Made by a program: the position numbers and the translations under genes. Shown piece by piece: positions 11,984 through 24,030 of a stretch of DNA of 64,000 nt; position 1 is the stretch's first letter; each line of letters starts with the position of its first letter. The stretch comes from Paragonimus skrjabini miyazakii (Eukaryota > Platyhelminthes > Trematoda > Plagiorchiida > Troglotrematidae): contig JTDE01001056.1 of assembly GCA_014338405.1 (NCBI GenBank), forward strand, positions 1-64,000, written 5' to 3'. The notes under the pieces were generated by a model that saw only the letters and a program-made list of their open reading frames with translations, did no database searches and had not been told where the DNA came from.

Positions 11984-12075
11984 GTGACTCGGCTGACACA
12001 GTACATGATACAAAAAGCATGCGCTCTCTGTTTCCAGTTCGAATCCAGCTGATTTTTCCGTAATGTGATTCTTTT
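11984..12075 (+). mobile_element. SINE-B copy
   Basis: GTGACTCGGCTGACACAGTA marks the A-box region and AGTTCGAATCC (12036-12046) is a clear B-box. The short tail GATTTTTCCGTAATGTGATT resembles the family's 3' end. The sequence between the boxes is somewhat longer than in a tRNA. Confidence 0.55.
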
Positions 12076-13041
12076 CAAATTACGTATCGACCATATACCT
12101 ATGCAACTATACTTACTTTGGTGCAGGGTGAAGGTTACAGCCTAGCTTTGACTATAGTGTAAGACTTGGTGAGTAAACTGGGATTTTGTTCGCATCCTTT
12201 ACGGATTAACCTGTGGAACCCAGCACCCCTCGTATTAGCACCGACGATCATTAGCTCAACCTAGTTTACTCTTGACATTTCAAGCAGATTGATGTTAGTG
12301 AATGATTATAAAGTAGGAGCAAGAGTGTTACTGACAGCGCAATTTTCAGCGCAGCGAAACCACATGGTAGCCTAGCATTTTACAGGTCGATTGTTAACAG
12401 TTTACTATTTTTTATTATCTACGAACAACTTCCGATATTTGTTCCGGATCACTAGGTGATCATTTTGACATTGGTTACCGTCCACAACAAAACGGACCGC
12501 ATGACCACAGACGAAGGCCCTACCTGAGCAAATTAAATCAATAGAATGGGCATCCATAATTAAATTCAATGATTTCTCCTTGAAGTGACTGCTTTTTTAT
12601 CTGCCATGACTAACTGTGTTTAGTGACAGTAAATTCTATTACGTTATCCGTCTTTCGCTTTATAGATGCATCGCAAAAGGGGCTGATAAGATTTCTTTTT
12701 TTGCATCCAAACGGTCTACCTCAACAGGCCTGCAAAAAAGCATACACGATTGTTAACCGCATTGATAAGAAGTGGTCATCGGTCGTGAACAAACATGAGA
12801 ACTGTCACTTCAATCATTTATCACCTTTGAACATTTACTGACTATATTGAGCCGGCCAAAGTTCATAAAGATTATATGTATAGAGGAACATTGTCAGGTG
12901 TTTACAGGAATACAGTGTGCGAACTAATTATTTTATCTCATGCTTTCTGCATCATCTGGGCCAATCTTCAATTTTTAAGATTTTCTTTTGAAAATGTGTG
13001 AAATACGAAACATAACATTTGATGTTCTTGTTTTTGCTGAT

Positions 13042-13150
13042 AAATGGTAGGGGATTTTGATTTTCATATAGATTAAACATCACCCACAATTGATCGCAGC
13101 TGTCACGTACCCATAGACTTTGCAGTCGGCCCCTTTCGAAAAGAAGCACC
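13042..13150 (-). mobile_element. SINE-A, 5'-truncated copy
   Basis: The minus strand carries the conserved SINE-A body (GTGCTTCTTTTCGAAAGGGG, then the GATCAATTGTGGGTGATG segment) and the tail TTTAATCTATATGAAAATC. The tRNA-like head is missing, so this is a 5'-truncated insertion, typical of target-primed reverse transcription. Confidence 0.75.
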
Positions 13151-14196
13151 AGACTCTCTGCAAGTTGTGGTTGGACCAATATTAAACCAGCAGTACTCAT
13201 AAACCACAGAAGAGAGTACAAAACAATTGTAATGCCAGCTGTGTAGTGGAAACTTCGTTTCCTTTTTGTTCTGGTCTGAACTCACTACTTGATCTTCACC
13301 CAGGGTCAGTGACTGACTATTTCTCTGTGTGACTTCATCCACACCACGCAAAATTCAGCTGTCACAATACAAGCGATGATATCGGCATAGAGTGATGTGA
13401 GAATAAATGGATGAGTGATGGTCAACCATATGAACACATCCAGTGTATTTATTAACCACTTGTTGTCGAACCTCTCCATACCAAGCGATCAGGATATCAG
13501 AATACTAGTCCGTTTTGCTTGGAACAATATCACGGTGATTTTGTACTAAAAGCGACACTATAGTTGGACGTTTTTACACCGCGAATGCTCACCTGACTCA
13601 TAGGAAGCTGACTTGTACACCCCGTTTACTGAAACGCATATATAATAGTGAGTAAAGCGGACGTAGTAGTAGTTACTAGGAGCGTTCACTGAATCATCAT
13701 CATGTATAATTCTTGTATAACATACAGCTTTGTTTGTCAATAGTATAACATGACTTGTACGCGCGAAACTAACGTGCAGATCTGAACGCCAGGAAGCTTA
13801 GGGACTAGAATGAAACATGTTGGTAAGTATACGTGAAAATATGACCACCTACTCTGTGCAGACTAACCATCAAGTGATGTTCAGTAACTTTAGAGTTAAA
13901 ATATCAAACGCTCGTGTTTTAATTGAAGATTCACACCATTTTTATGTTTCGTTATGAGGAATGCCGAAATTGGTTGTTGAAATCGATTGACGATTGAGTT
14001 CTTTGACTGTTATCAGAGTTTGGAGGATCAGCTAAAGTAGAAAATATTCACTGTTAGGTAGTAATTTCACTTCACAATGTACACTTTACGCGTGAATAGA
14101 GAAGGCAACCGGATTGTTCCTTTCTGGCATAACCACACTGTCTTTGAGTTCTATTACAGACAATATCTGTAGCAACCGAGATGTTTCACATTGCAG

Positions 14197-14222
14197 AAAT
14201 ATATGAAGAGTTGAGGAAATTT
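14197..14222 (+). CDS. Micro-exon candidate 3 (26 bases)
   Basis: A strong acceptor (GATGTTTCACATTGCAG) and a GTAAGT donor bracket 26 bases. Only one of the three frames is open. With two leading bases it reads IYEELRKF and ends on a complete codon. That phase is what exon candidate 2 requires: one base carried over plus two here gives AAA, lysine. The eight residues are amphipathic and could begin a coiled coil. Very short exons are easy to find by chance, so the case depends on signal quality and phase. Confidence 0.4.
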
Positions 14223-14838
14223 GTAAGTCGGGAAAAGGGAACTATTTCATGATTGGTTTCTGATTGCTAACATTATCGTGAAAAGTACATATATACTTTG
14301 TTTTCAAAAGTACAATCGTCGCATTTGTGGTACCAGCAAAAATACACACTAATATTCCACTGTAACAAAAGCCAAGATGTTATTTATTACCCTGTGCTAT
14401 TTGTAGCTTTTGTGTCAAAAGAATGTAACTTACATTCTTGAATTCTGTTTTGCTATATGGTTATAAAACTCGGCTTACATGAACAGGGACTGTTTGTTTA
14501 TGATTATTTTCTTGCAAACGTTCGACTGCCCATACATTAGGACAGTACCATGTGAACGACGAAACGGTCAGACAACGATTGTTCAATAAAAGCAATATGT
14601 AAACATCTGTGTATCTAACGTGACCTCTTGCCATTAATTTTGTCGTCTTGGACACATTTTTCTAATATCACGTTAACGTTTGGCTCGCAGAGCATCATTT
14701 GTGAAACCGGGGGTCAGCTGGAAAATGTGGTGTCATAATCGGATATGACGTTGACTTGAGGCGCTTCCTCGATTGAAGCCCCATTGATCCTGAGCAGTTA
14801 TGGTTAGAGACACTGTGAGATGTGCTTCAGAATCAGTG

Positions 14839-14852
14839 GTGTGTGTGTGTGT
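14839..14852. repeat. (GT)7 microsatellite
   Basis: Seven perfect GT units. There is no sign of function. Confidence 0.85.
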
Positions 14853-14945
14853 TATAGCTCAGATATCCTCATCGTTTTACCTGCTCTATTTGTTCTCTGT
14901 TGTGCGACGTTATGCTTATTCTTCTATCGGGCTTGATATTAAAGG

Positions 14946-14964
14946 TTTTTTTTTTTAAAAAAAA
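14946..14964. repeat. T11A8 homopolymer pair
   Basis: Eleven T followed directly by eight A form a self-complementary tract able to fold on itself. It may be a relic of paired oppositely oriented A-tailed insertions; nothing flanking supports this strongly. Confidence 0.7.
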
Positions 14965-16449
14965 CATTTGTATCAGACAGTTGTGCTTCTATCGGAAGCA
15001 AACCAGCCAAAAACGTACGTCTGATTGTGAAATATGTGCTTAACATATGACTGATGTTCAGTTTATAACGTAGAATAACATCACTCTAAGCTGATATTAT
15101 ATAGTCCATGAACGTATACAGCCTACCCACTACTGTTTGAGCGTGACAGTTTGTTCGCATGGTTAATGATGTAAAAAATCAAGTATGTTTTTATGATTTG
15201 TTCTTTTTAACACCAAACTATGGCCCAACATTTCGGCACTGTCGAATAAGAGTTGTGTCAGCCAAAATGATCTATTCCGATGAGCAGTCAAACCAAACAT
15301 TACTCCATTTAGCTTGAAAGATGCATTCACTTTTGTCAATTATGTCAAAAATCACTTTGTATCGGGAATCACAAGATGATCTCACCAGGTCTCACATCGT
15401 TAGTCACAAATGTGTTGTTGTTAGAAACGATGCAGTATTTACAAAACTACAGTAAACATCTCCAAAAGGACACATATATCTGTTGGAATGCTGAGTTAGT
15501 TATTAGTATATTTTTTAAAATGTGCACTAACTAATTTATGTTCACCGAGAAGATGAATGCAAACACAAATTTGGTGGTAGATATGAGGTCGTCATCAGAG
15601 GTATCGATCATAAACTTGAAAGGAATTTGGTACTAAACGGTCCAAAACCGACAGTGCATATCCAGATATGCAGAGCATCCCGTTGAAATTTAGCTATGTA
15701 CACTCCAATATACAGTTTACTCTCGAGGAAGTATAGGCCGATCGTTATAGTTTTCCGTTGTGACTGATCCACTGATCTTTCCGGAGAAACAAGAAATAGA
15801 TTGAACAGTGGAGTCACTTTCGGAATATTGTTCCCCCAAACCAGAAAATAATTTTGATTCATTGTTTAGTTAGTTGTATGGCAATGATATGTATAGCAAC
15901 CAATCTATAAGATTGACATCATTAAATCTGTGAGATATTCAGTCAAAATAACCTTGGAGAACGTTTTTCAAGCAAGAATGTGAAATTTAATACACGGCCA
16001 TTGGTCATGACAATAGTGCGCAAGGCAGGTTACGTCAGTTCGATACTCAAAGGCGATGTGTTTGGTTAATTGATATGTGGTAAATTGCAACAGTTGCAGA
16101 AATGAAGACCTTTTGAATTGCACGATTGATCATTTAATTTAGAAGCAGCTTGACGTAGGTGTTGTTCTTCGAGGAAATTTCACGTAACTGTCTTTTAACT
16201 TCCTTTCTTGATTCCTTCATCTACTGTTGTTAAGTTACGTTGACTAGCCACTCGGCAACTGTCAAGCAGAATCCTTGTTTAATGTTTAAAATACAAGCTC
16301 GACTTCTGTTGGATTTAACTGATATCGTAGTGAACAGCGGTTTCTAGATATTTGGCTGACTGCCCGTCACCCGCTCTTATGGGAAATTGAAGTGTTCGTA
16401 CTCAATGTCAACCGCTTCAAACTGTATAGAAGATTTACATCTCTTTTAG

Positions 16450-16479
16450 TCCATCCTCTGTAAACAACTTGAATCTCTG
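16450..16479 (+). CDS. Micro-exon candidate 4 (30 bases)
   Basis: A pyrimidine-rich acceptor (TTTACATCTCTTTTAG) and a GTAAGT donor enclose exactly ten codons reading SILCKQLESL, symmetrical in phase 0. This follows from candidate 3, which ends in phase 0, and continues a leucine-spaced helical pattern. Exons of 36 bases or less in multiples of three are a known feature of trematode micro-exon genes. However, the neighbouring candidates are not multiples of three, so membership of that gene class is not claimed. Confidence 0.42.
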
Positions 16480-16555
16480 GTAAGTAGTTGGAGATATGAT
16501 TAGTTTCAAGTTAGACTTCACTAAAATTTAATTGCAACTCTTCCATTTATATAAA

Positions 16556-16722
16556 CCGGTCTTTTTCGAAGAGAAGCACTAGACTCGAGTTTCCTTCGTA
16601 TTGGAGCCTGGCTTTACTGTCGTGGTCTAATTGGAACAAAAAAATCCGGTTTAGTGCTTCTTTCCGAGAGAAGCTGATTAAAGGGTTTATTTAAATGCAA
16701 AAACTGTGATTAGATGTTAGTG
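16556..16722. mobile_element. SINE-A, degraded inverted copy
   Basis: 16556-16600 matches the SINE-A body on the minus strand (complement of ACTCGAGTCTAGTGCTTCTC). From about 16650 the same body segment appears on the plus strand (TAGTGCTTCTTTCCGAGAGA), followed by a diverged tail. The parts overlap by about 16 element positions. This is a third inverted copy, older than the others; no clear target-site duplication is visible. Confidence 0.5.
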
Positions 16723-17457
16723 ATGCTTGACATGAATTTCGAATCCAATTTGTTACTAAACATTAATGAACTTCACTATCGCATATCCAAAAGGCAAACG
16801 ACAAACCCTGGTTAGACTATTACCCAGGCATTCTTCAATACAGTTAACACTTCACATTACCCTCACTCTAGTTTTGTATAGAAAAGGAATAAAACTCTAG
16901 TATTGAAATATGTTAATGAGTATGACCGAACCGTATGCACGCATTCATCAGCTTGCGTGGTAGATTTATTGCACCATTCCCAACGTGCAAGCCGAGCTCT
17001 GTATTCAAAGTGAACTAAGAAAGTGGTTTACAAGAAAGTAAACTGTATGGTGTTTTATGGTTTCGCTCACCTTGGAGAAAACGGGCAGCGAGGAAAAATA
17101 ACAATCAAAATGAGGCTTAATTAAGAAACACAGTAGGTTCAAGTGCTTCAACTTCGACAGTATGTTATATAATGTTTGATGTTTTAAAATGTAATTGGAA
17201 TTCCGGATCTTCATCTTTTAATGACAGTGAAACTCTTTCCTCCTCTTTTATGGGGGTGATTGATCACTTCCGCCATTTTTTTCTACCTTCCACACCTGGC
17301 CTAACATTTTTTGCATCTCTTGCCGCATTCTAAATTTCGATTCTTTCAGATCAACACATTTAGTGATTGCCGTTAAATCTTATTAGTAAATACAATCCAT
17401 CGATGATATCTGTATCGTTAAAATCAATGAACCACCAGATTGACTATGGTTCAGAAA

Positions 17458-17775
17458 CATTAGTCAGTAATGCTTTAGTTTGTTTTTCAAGTTGAGCATC
17501 ATCCACAATTGATCGCAGCTTTCGCATTCCCATAAACTTTCCAATCGACCCCTTTCTAAAAGAGGCACTAGACTCGAGTTTCGCTCTCATTAGAGCTCGT
17601 AAGTAGTGCATATCCTCGCCACTACCGGGACTAGACCCCCGGCCACGCTGTTCATGAAGCAACCGTATTTACCATTGCGCCATTGGCCTCACATTGGGCA
17701 CGACCGAATTATCATATATGAACGCCCAGCCACTACCAATCACTGCTTGCAATGGTCGACTGTTCTGTTTAACCC
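17458..17775 (-). mobile_element. SINE-A, near full-length, non-inverted copy
   Basis: Minus-strand order is 5' leader, A-box region (GGCGCAATGGTAAATACGG), degraded B-box, body with ACTCGAGTCTAGTGCCTCTT, GATCAATTGTGGATGATG, and a tail ending in TTACTGACTAAT. It is the most complete straight copy and defines the family's order. It has many substitutions, including in the B-box. Confidence 0.75.
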
Positions 17776-18439
17776 TGGTTTCTCTCATATTATCTCCCTT
17801 CCAAAAAAGCACAGCCGTTCCTCACTGTCAGCGCTTAGTTTCTTTATTCGGTTGAACATATTGTCTCCGTAAATGGATTCGATTTCTTTATTGGGAAACT
17901 CAATCTATTTCCACGTCAGACGATATGCATCGTTGACAGTTAAAAACAGTCTGCTCCTACTATAAAGTGAGTTTAAACATCACTATCATGATAATCTTTC
18001 TGATTGCATCTTGGTTGTTATGTTTGTTAGGCTGACTCATGGTAATAAGTCGTAGGCCTCGAGTTATTGTGATCAACTTTGTACGTATCCGATTAACTGT
18101 TCTAACTAGAGTTCAGTAAAACTATTCATTTATTCACCTGGCCTAAGAAATGATCATTTTCTTATAATTTATGAAGCTCTGTAATTATTCTCTAGGTTCC
18201 GATGATCTCTTTTCCCCCCATTATCCCTATTTCAACAAGTGGAACTAGTAAATGAACCCTTGAAAATTTTACGTCAAGATAAATGCTTTAAACTGGAGTC
18301 AGCTGCATTCACACTGTTTATATGGAAAAAAACAATTGAAATCCGAAAGTTAATCATAAATTTTCATCCAGATAGACAACTCTACTCACGCCTGATGTCA
18401 GCTCTCACATTTAGCTAGACTTCTCAGTTATCTGGTTTG

Positions 18440-18600
18440 GAAAACAGGCCCCAGACCCAAGTTTCGCTCTTGATAGTGGTCACTGATAGAGCATTTTCTT
18501 ACAGTGACTGAAATTTCAACCCTGATCCACGTTCTTGTGAAGTTACCTTGTTGGCTGCTGTGCCAATAAGTCCACATTGGCCTGATTGACTTGTCATACT
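18440..18600 (-). mobile_element. SINE-A, strongly degraded copy
   Basis: Scattered matches in the right order (CCCAAGTTTCGCTCTT, a diverged B-box complement near 18520, then TGCTGTGCCAATAAGTCCAC for the A-box region) show an old minus-strand SINE-A. It lies about 360 bases left of a much younger copy. Confidence 0.4.
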
Positions 18601-18959
18601 TAACCGCTGTTTCACTTTTGTTTTTGAGAACGGCTCATGTCGTTCATGAACCAACATAACTATAATTCTAGCTCTGATAACGTCGTAATCAGGCTTTTTA
18701 GACTGAAATTACAGATTTGTTTCCATTTAACTTACCGTATTTCGATTCTGTACTCATTTGGAACACTGCGTTCTCTTGATCTACGAGATGATTTACATCG
18801 CAAACTGTTGAACTTTCGTTGCTTCTTTTCAGTTACATACGAGGAATGCTCAAACATTTATAATGTATCGGTGGCAAGAATAATGTTGTTGATCAAGATA
18901 CAACCTTCATACGATGCTATAGTGTTGTTACCCCCGAGAAAAAAACAGTCTGATTTGAC

Positions 18960-19379
18960 ATTGATTGGAATATAGATTGAACATCACCCACAACTGATCG
19001 CCGCTGTCGCATTCCCATAGACTTTGCAGTCGGCCCCTTTCGAAAAGAAGCACTAAACACGTGTTTCGCTCTCGCTAGAGCTCGTCAGTAGTGCATATCA
19101 TCGCCACTGCCGGGACTTGAACCACGGACATTCAGTTCATGAGGCAACCGTGTTTACCACTGCGCCATTGACCTCACGCTAGGCACGACCGAATTATCAT
19201 ATGAGAACGCTCATCCACTTTCGCTTGTGAGTAATGGTCAGGTTGCCCGATCGCCTCAAGAGAAGACACAGTTACTGTTTGTTAACTCCAATCGATGACC
19301 CCTAGACTAGGACTTCTCTCCAAGTTCAATCTATATGAAAATCAAATTCCCCTACTACTCATCAGTAATTGATTGGAAT
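18960..19379. mobile_element. SINE-A, inverted copy with perfect 12-base target-site duplication
   Basis: ATTGATTGGAAT occurs at 18960-18971 and again at 19368-19379, exactly flanking the element. Inside, 18972 to about 19320 is SINE-A on the minus strand, with B-box complement at 19113-19123 and A-box complement near 19149-19170. The last 45 bases (about 19323-19367) are the family's 3' tail on the plus strand (GTTCAATCTATATGAAAATC and onward to CATCAGTA). The parts overlap by about 12 tail bases, so short inverted repeats lie at the two ends. The intact duplication shows the inverted structure arose in one insertion. This is the youngest-looking copy and the best reference for the family. 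Confidence 0.85.
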
Positions 19380-20332
19380 GTTGATACAGTCATACGACTT
19401 ATTTTACTGTCAATGTTTTTAGTAATACCAGACTTGTTCACATCAAATCCAAACCTTTCGGAAGTGTTAAAAAGTAAATATTCTGCCATTTCGAAAGGAG
19501 GTCCATGATCTAGATGACATTCTATTTACAAGGTAGCAAATTCTTTTTTTTCCAAGCGCCGAGAGATTCTTCTGATGACAGAGTTTCAGATGATTTTCAC
19601 AATTTATGAACGACAATTTCGATATTGTGAACGTCCCAAGATTGTCACTGAGAGGAAGAAGGTGATCGACTCCGCAGCAGTAGTAATAGACCCACAGTTT
19701 CAGTAGCTGGAGTTCCGCGACACGCAAACCTGTCGTTTTCAACAACTAATTTACTCGGTTCTCCCACGTGGTCTGTTCAATAATAAAGAAAACGGTACCG
19801 CATCGAGTTCTTCGGAAAAGACCATTAAAACCTCACTGGTGACAAGTTCAGCATGTTCTCTCAACTCATCACTAACAATGACACCTGTGTTCACATGTAA
19901 CATTTTTTCCTAGAATCTTGTTGCTCGTGGAAGTCAACAAACAAGACGCCGCTCCTGAAGAAATTCACGCATGAAAAACCGGTCGCACAAGTGATGATAG
20001 CAACTATCTTAGACGAAACCCAATTGTGAAAAATGCGGTCAATTATTTTCTTTATAAACGGATTATTGCCTCGGTGCAGTTGAAATTTGGCCCAACTGTG
20101 ACGTTTACTCAAAATATTGAGGGATGCCTACCAAAGTTTGCTTATTTAGAGTTTTTTTTCTCAAGATGAGATGGCCTGCATCATTGACAGCGCACCTGCA
20201 CAAAACTCGGAAATGATAATGAACTATTTTAACCGCTTTGAATTCATTTTCGTTGATCACGTGCCTCGTTCATCTAGCGTCGTACCCCTTTCTTTTTTCC
20301 TTCTGTAAATAAAACGAATTTGAACAGAAGAA

Positions 20333-20629
20333 ATGGAGATGAAAGAATTGTTTCTACAAGCTGTTCTTGTCAAACTTGAAAAGTTTGGAAAACTTGATTT
20401 GGTGTATTTTGATACTCGTGTTAATCGCTTTCAAAAGGAAATTGAAATTGGCACGAACTATATTAACGTTGAACAAAAACGTGAGGATTCAGTTGAGAAA
20501 AATACCGAATCTCTTCGGTTTTTAACCATAGGAAGTCAAAAAACTTTCATAATGCATTACTCGTATACATACACCGAGGTGGACAACAGCTGTTATTCAG
20601 CAGAGTTTCGACAAACATGTCTAATTTAG
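20333..20629 (+). CDS. Open frame, possible coiled-coil exon
   Basis: An ATG-led frame of 98 codons reads MEMKELFLQAVLVKLEKFGK, then TRVNRFQKEIEIGTNYINVE and onward. It is rich in Lys and Glu with helical character in the first two thirds and less protein-like at the end. An AG three bases upstream of the first Glu codon (GAACAG) has a pyrimidine tract about 25 bases away and could act as an acceptor. No convincing donor was found. In AT-rich sequence a frame this long can be accidental. Family not recognised. Confidence 0.28.
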   Translation: MEMKELFLQAVLVKLEKFGKLDLVYFDTRVNRFQKEIEIGTNYINVEQKREDSVEKNTESLRFLTIGSQKTFIMHYSYTYTEVDNSCYSAEFRQTCLI

Positions 20630-21596
20630 GAGCTTTTGCATCAATCGGTATACGTTCATTACGGGAAATAAAATAGGTTATGGTTATTGTCGAGCATACA
20701 GTAAAACTATCTTCTTCAAAATAGATTTAAGTTTTTGAATCGTTATGTTCAGTTTAATAGGTTGCAAAAATCGTTTCTTCCTGGAACATTTTCGATAGTG
20801 CTAAACGAAGGCTATGTTACTTGGGTATTCTGTTAGGAGTTCGATTACATTGGCTACGATGCCAAAGTTAAAAACTTTAGTTTACTGCCTCCATCTAGCT
20901 TAACTCTCAGCGTGCGCAATCTTATGTGATTAAGGCGAGAGTGCATAGAAGGGGGATAACGGAAGTTGTACACACAATGATACAACAATCGCTTATTGCT
21001 ACCACGAAGAAAGTAAATTTATTTTTGAATTGTTTGTAATTTATTAAAACGTATCGGTTTTGATGAATGTAATGAGCAATACCTCTCAGAATTGTTCCAC
21101 TCATATGTTGACTGACCATCATGATTAGACGAGGGTGAATTTTTAAAATTAAGATGAGTGAAATGTCTATCGATTGAATGAACCTACACCACCCTTGAGT
21201 AAAATGTGAGTGAACAACCTTATGAGTGAACAGTTCCGTAACAGGAAGTGCTCACGTTCGGAATTGGTTGTCAAATTGGATCTGAATGGTGGTGTTGTTG
21301 GTTGAGCGTTCTGATGAGCACGCGGTGTTCGAAGTGAAAAGTGTTGTACAACCTTTTCCGTTCAGACGAAGGAATCCTGAAAGAGTGGAGAATTGTTTTG
21401 AGAAAAAACTACCGAAACTCGGTGCAGTTGGAAAGAGATCCTAATGTTAGCAGAGTATATTTTTTGTTTAATTTGCATTTGTTAGATGAACCGGATTACG
21501 TAAAAAATGTGCGCTAGATCGCGAAGCCCGAAAGAGAACTTAATTCAATCTAGACAGTTGTGTTTAATGTTGAGACTAACCGTGAATTGAACTTAG

Positions 21597-21960
21597 TTAA
21601 CAACCTATGCTTCTCTGGAAGAAGCGTACGGTTTTTCAAACTATAAAATTGCCAAGATTGTGAAATTGACTTCGAGGAGAATGACAATTTGGTTAGGTAG
21701 TGAAAACGTATTTGAGAATGAGATAAAGCCAGTCGTTCTTCTACTGAATGAAGGTAAGGCGAGTGACCAGTTTCATTGTTGATTCGATATTAACTTGAAG
21801 CATGTCAATAAATTTGTTAGCAATATTGCGGTGAGAGAACGTGTTTTTCTGTTTGAGAATTCTTGATTTTATTTTCGAAATGGGTTAGTTTATAAAAGGC
21901 AAGTTCCGACGAACATTTTCCTCCGCTAATCTTCACCAGGTTACTAGACTTGTAGAGATT
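21597..21960 (+). pseudogene. Coding relic with in-frame stops
   Basis: From 21597 a frame is open for 61 codons, reading TTYASLEEAYGFSNYKIAKI, then LTSRRMTIWLGSENVFENEI and a stop at 21780-21782. The same frame then continues with FDINLKHVNKFVSNIAVRER, another stop and further readable sequence to about 21960. Stops in an otherwise protein-like frame suggest a decayed coding repeat. The FDIN/KFVxNI part is shared with 7067-7270. A GTAAGG donor at 21759 would also allow the first part to be an exon. Family unknown. Confidence 0.35.
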
Positions 21961-23659
21961 AACATTGGCGTATATATGTATATATGCATACGAGAAATGA
22001 CTAAGACACAACCAGTTATTTGATTAGATACATACGAACCAGTCTTGACCATTTAAGAATGAATCACTGCAGATCTGTCGTTAGTCTCTAGTTCCCAAAC
22101 AGAAACGGAATCCAATTTTTTGTCTTACTAGTTGAACACGAAAAGCTGGTTCCCTAGATAACACAGAAGATCAATTACATTTCACTGCCAGAAACCTCAT
22201 GATAATAGGTCACTAGGTTGACCCACTTAGATCATTCGAAATATTGTCACGTCAACAGAACCCAAAGCTATTGGCCTCTGGTGAAGCCATGTTGATCAGA
22301 ACTCACCAGCTGGCACTATGTGAACAAAAGTGGTTAAGCAACTTATAGGGTTGCCGTGGTGGTGATGAAATAATAGGCGGTGTTATTGTATACGTGTCCA
22401 TACCCTGTCTATCTCTATTTGTGTGTCATATGTAACTCGAATGTTTTACGTTTGCGACTGATGAGAGTTAACGAAATGGTAACATATGGCAACATATGTC
22501 TTCTTTCTGCGCTGATTAAGTTATTGAAAGGAACCCAGTGTTTCAAGTACACATGAGGCAACTCAAGAACATAATGAAAAGTCGATGCGTTATCTTTATA
22601 TTTTTTAACTAGAGCTCAATCTGCGGTTTTGTGATACCAGTGCGAAAACTTAGGAAAGATGTGTACCGATCTATCTGCTTTCTGTGTTTCCTTACCATAC
22701 AGTAGGGGGCATAGCATCTAACCGTACAAATTTACGAGTGAAGCGTTAAGTTGTGCGAATATTGGTAAGTTGAAAAATCACATATATTCTGAAAAGATCA
22801 CCCGGCCAATCTGTACCGAGTAGCGAGCGCACGTAAGTAAGGGTACAGGAAGTGCCACACACTTCTCATCCTGGTTTACTCCTACTGTCCTCATCAAAGT
22901 TTGTGCAACAGTTTAAAACCAATAGCCGATGGTTAGGCTTACACCGTATGTTGGAGCGTTTAACATTTCAGGTGCTAGCACACATTGGAACTATTGCATA
23001 TTGACGATACTCGAAATATCGTTCTCCCTTCCGTCTAATTCCATCTGTTACAGTTCAAACATAAAGATCCAACACGGAGCATTTCGATGGTCAAGTGTTT
23101 GATACCTACAGAACTCATGGATTTCACGGGCAGTTATTTACTTTTTACCCTGTTTATTTCTGACCAGTCTAACTGGTAGACCCATCTGTGAAAGAGAGTT
23201 CATCTAAAAGCGGCAACGTATATGTGCCAAAACTTCCCATGCGCTAGGATTTACCTACCTAGTGGTGGTGTTTTAAATTTGTGTATCTAAGATGAGGGAT
23301 GACGATGTCAACGCTGTTGAAGCCTGTGACTTTCCTTCGTAAAACCTTAGCGAGTTGAAGCCAAAAGCACTATAGGTTTTGCTGTGTTTTCACCTTCTCA
23401 CAGAGCCTTTATCTCCCGAGTTAAATCATAAAAATTTACAGTATACAAGCTTCATACAGGCCAGTCGTCAAACGAGGCTTGTTGGTGTGTTGAACATGCG
23501 GGGTATAGAAAAGCTACCAGGAGGATACATAGGTTTATGGGTCACCTGAGGCCCTACCCTGGACAGCCGAAGTGTGAACAGGGTCGGACATATGTTGTGT
23601 ACTTATGTGCGCTTGTGTGAATCGGAGGGCTATGCCAACTAGAACTTCGGCCATTCCAA

Positions 23660-24030
23660 GTTAAGTCATGCCAGGCAGACCAAAGAGGAGCAACCAGGTA
23701 GAAAGCAGCTAAACACATAGGTCTGTAACTCGCGCTACTGACTGCGTGAGGGTAGCTTGGACAGTGAGGCACAAACCTATGAACATACAGCGGAAACATG
23801 TTTATAGTTGCAGCCGTGCTATTTTCCGCGCACAGAAGGAGAGCATTAAAAACGCACCCTCGAACAAATAGCACTCCGATTGTCCAGTGGTTGACCGTGA
23901 CCGCTGGTGTGTTATCCTGTACGATCGGAAAACCCGTACAAATCCGCAGAGACATGTTACAGCTTCGAATACATCCGCTACTTAAAGCAGTAATTGGACT
24001 GAGTCCCGAACGCTTTACTCACTACGACCC
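23660..24030 (+). mobile_element. Non-LTR retrotransposon 5'-region fragment
   Basis: This GC-richer stretch aligns along its length with 26920-27276. Both contain, in order, CAGGCAGACCAAAG or CAGGCAGGCCAAAG, ATACAGCGGAA, TTTATAGTTGC, TGACCGTGACCGC or TGAACGTGACCGC, and end in TTACTCACTACG or TTATTCACTACG. The copies have diverged by roughly a third. The second copy leads toward an endonuclease coding segment, so this is read as the 5' part of the same element family, truncated on both sides. Confidence 0.5.

Noticed and set aside
17350..17385. 36-base micro-exon after a very strong acceptor (GATTCTTTCAG)
   Set aside because: The only open frame needs one leading base, which conflicts with the phases of neighbouring candidates, and the GTAAAT donor is poor.
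18637..18975. 112-codon plus-strand frame ending at the SINE-A insertion
   Set aside because: Its end runs into the target-site duplication, and most of it is not protein-like. A small exon at 18833-18864 after a strong acceptor is possible, but its phase does not fit the series and its donor is weak.
22225..22320. Possible SINE-A remnant (AGCCATGTTGATCAG)
   Set aside because: Similarity to the A-box segment is too short and the order of the other blocks could not be confirmed.
22710..22765. Segment between a strong acceptor (CTTACCATACAG) and a GTAAGT donor
   Set aside because: All three frames contain stops, so it is not a coding exon. It shows that good splice-like signals also occur by chance here.
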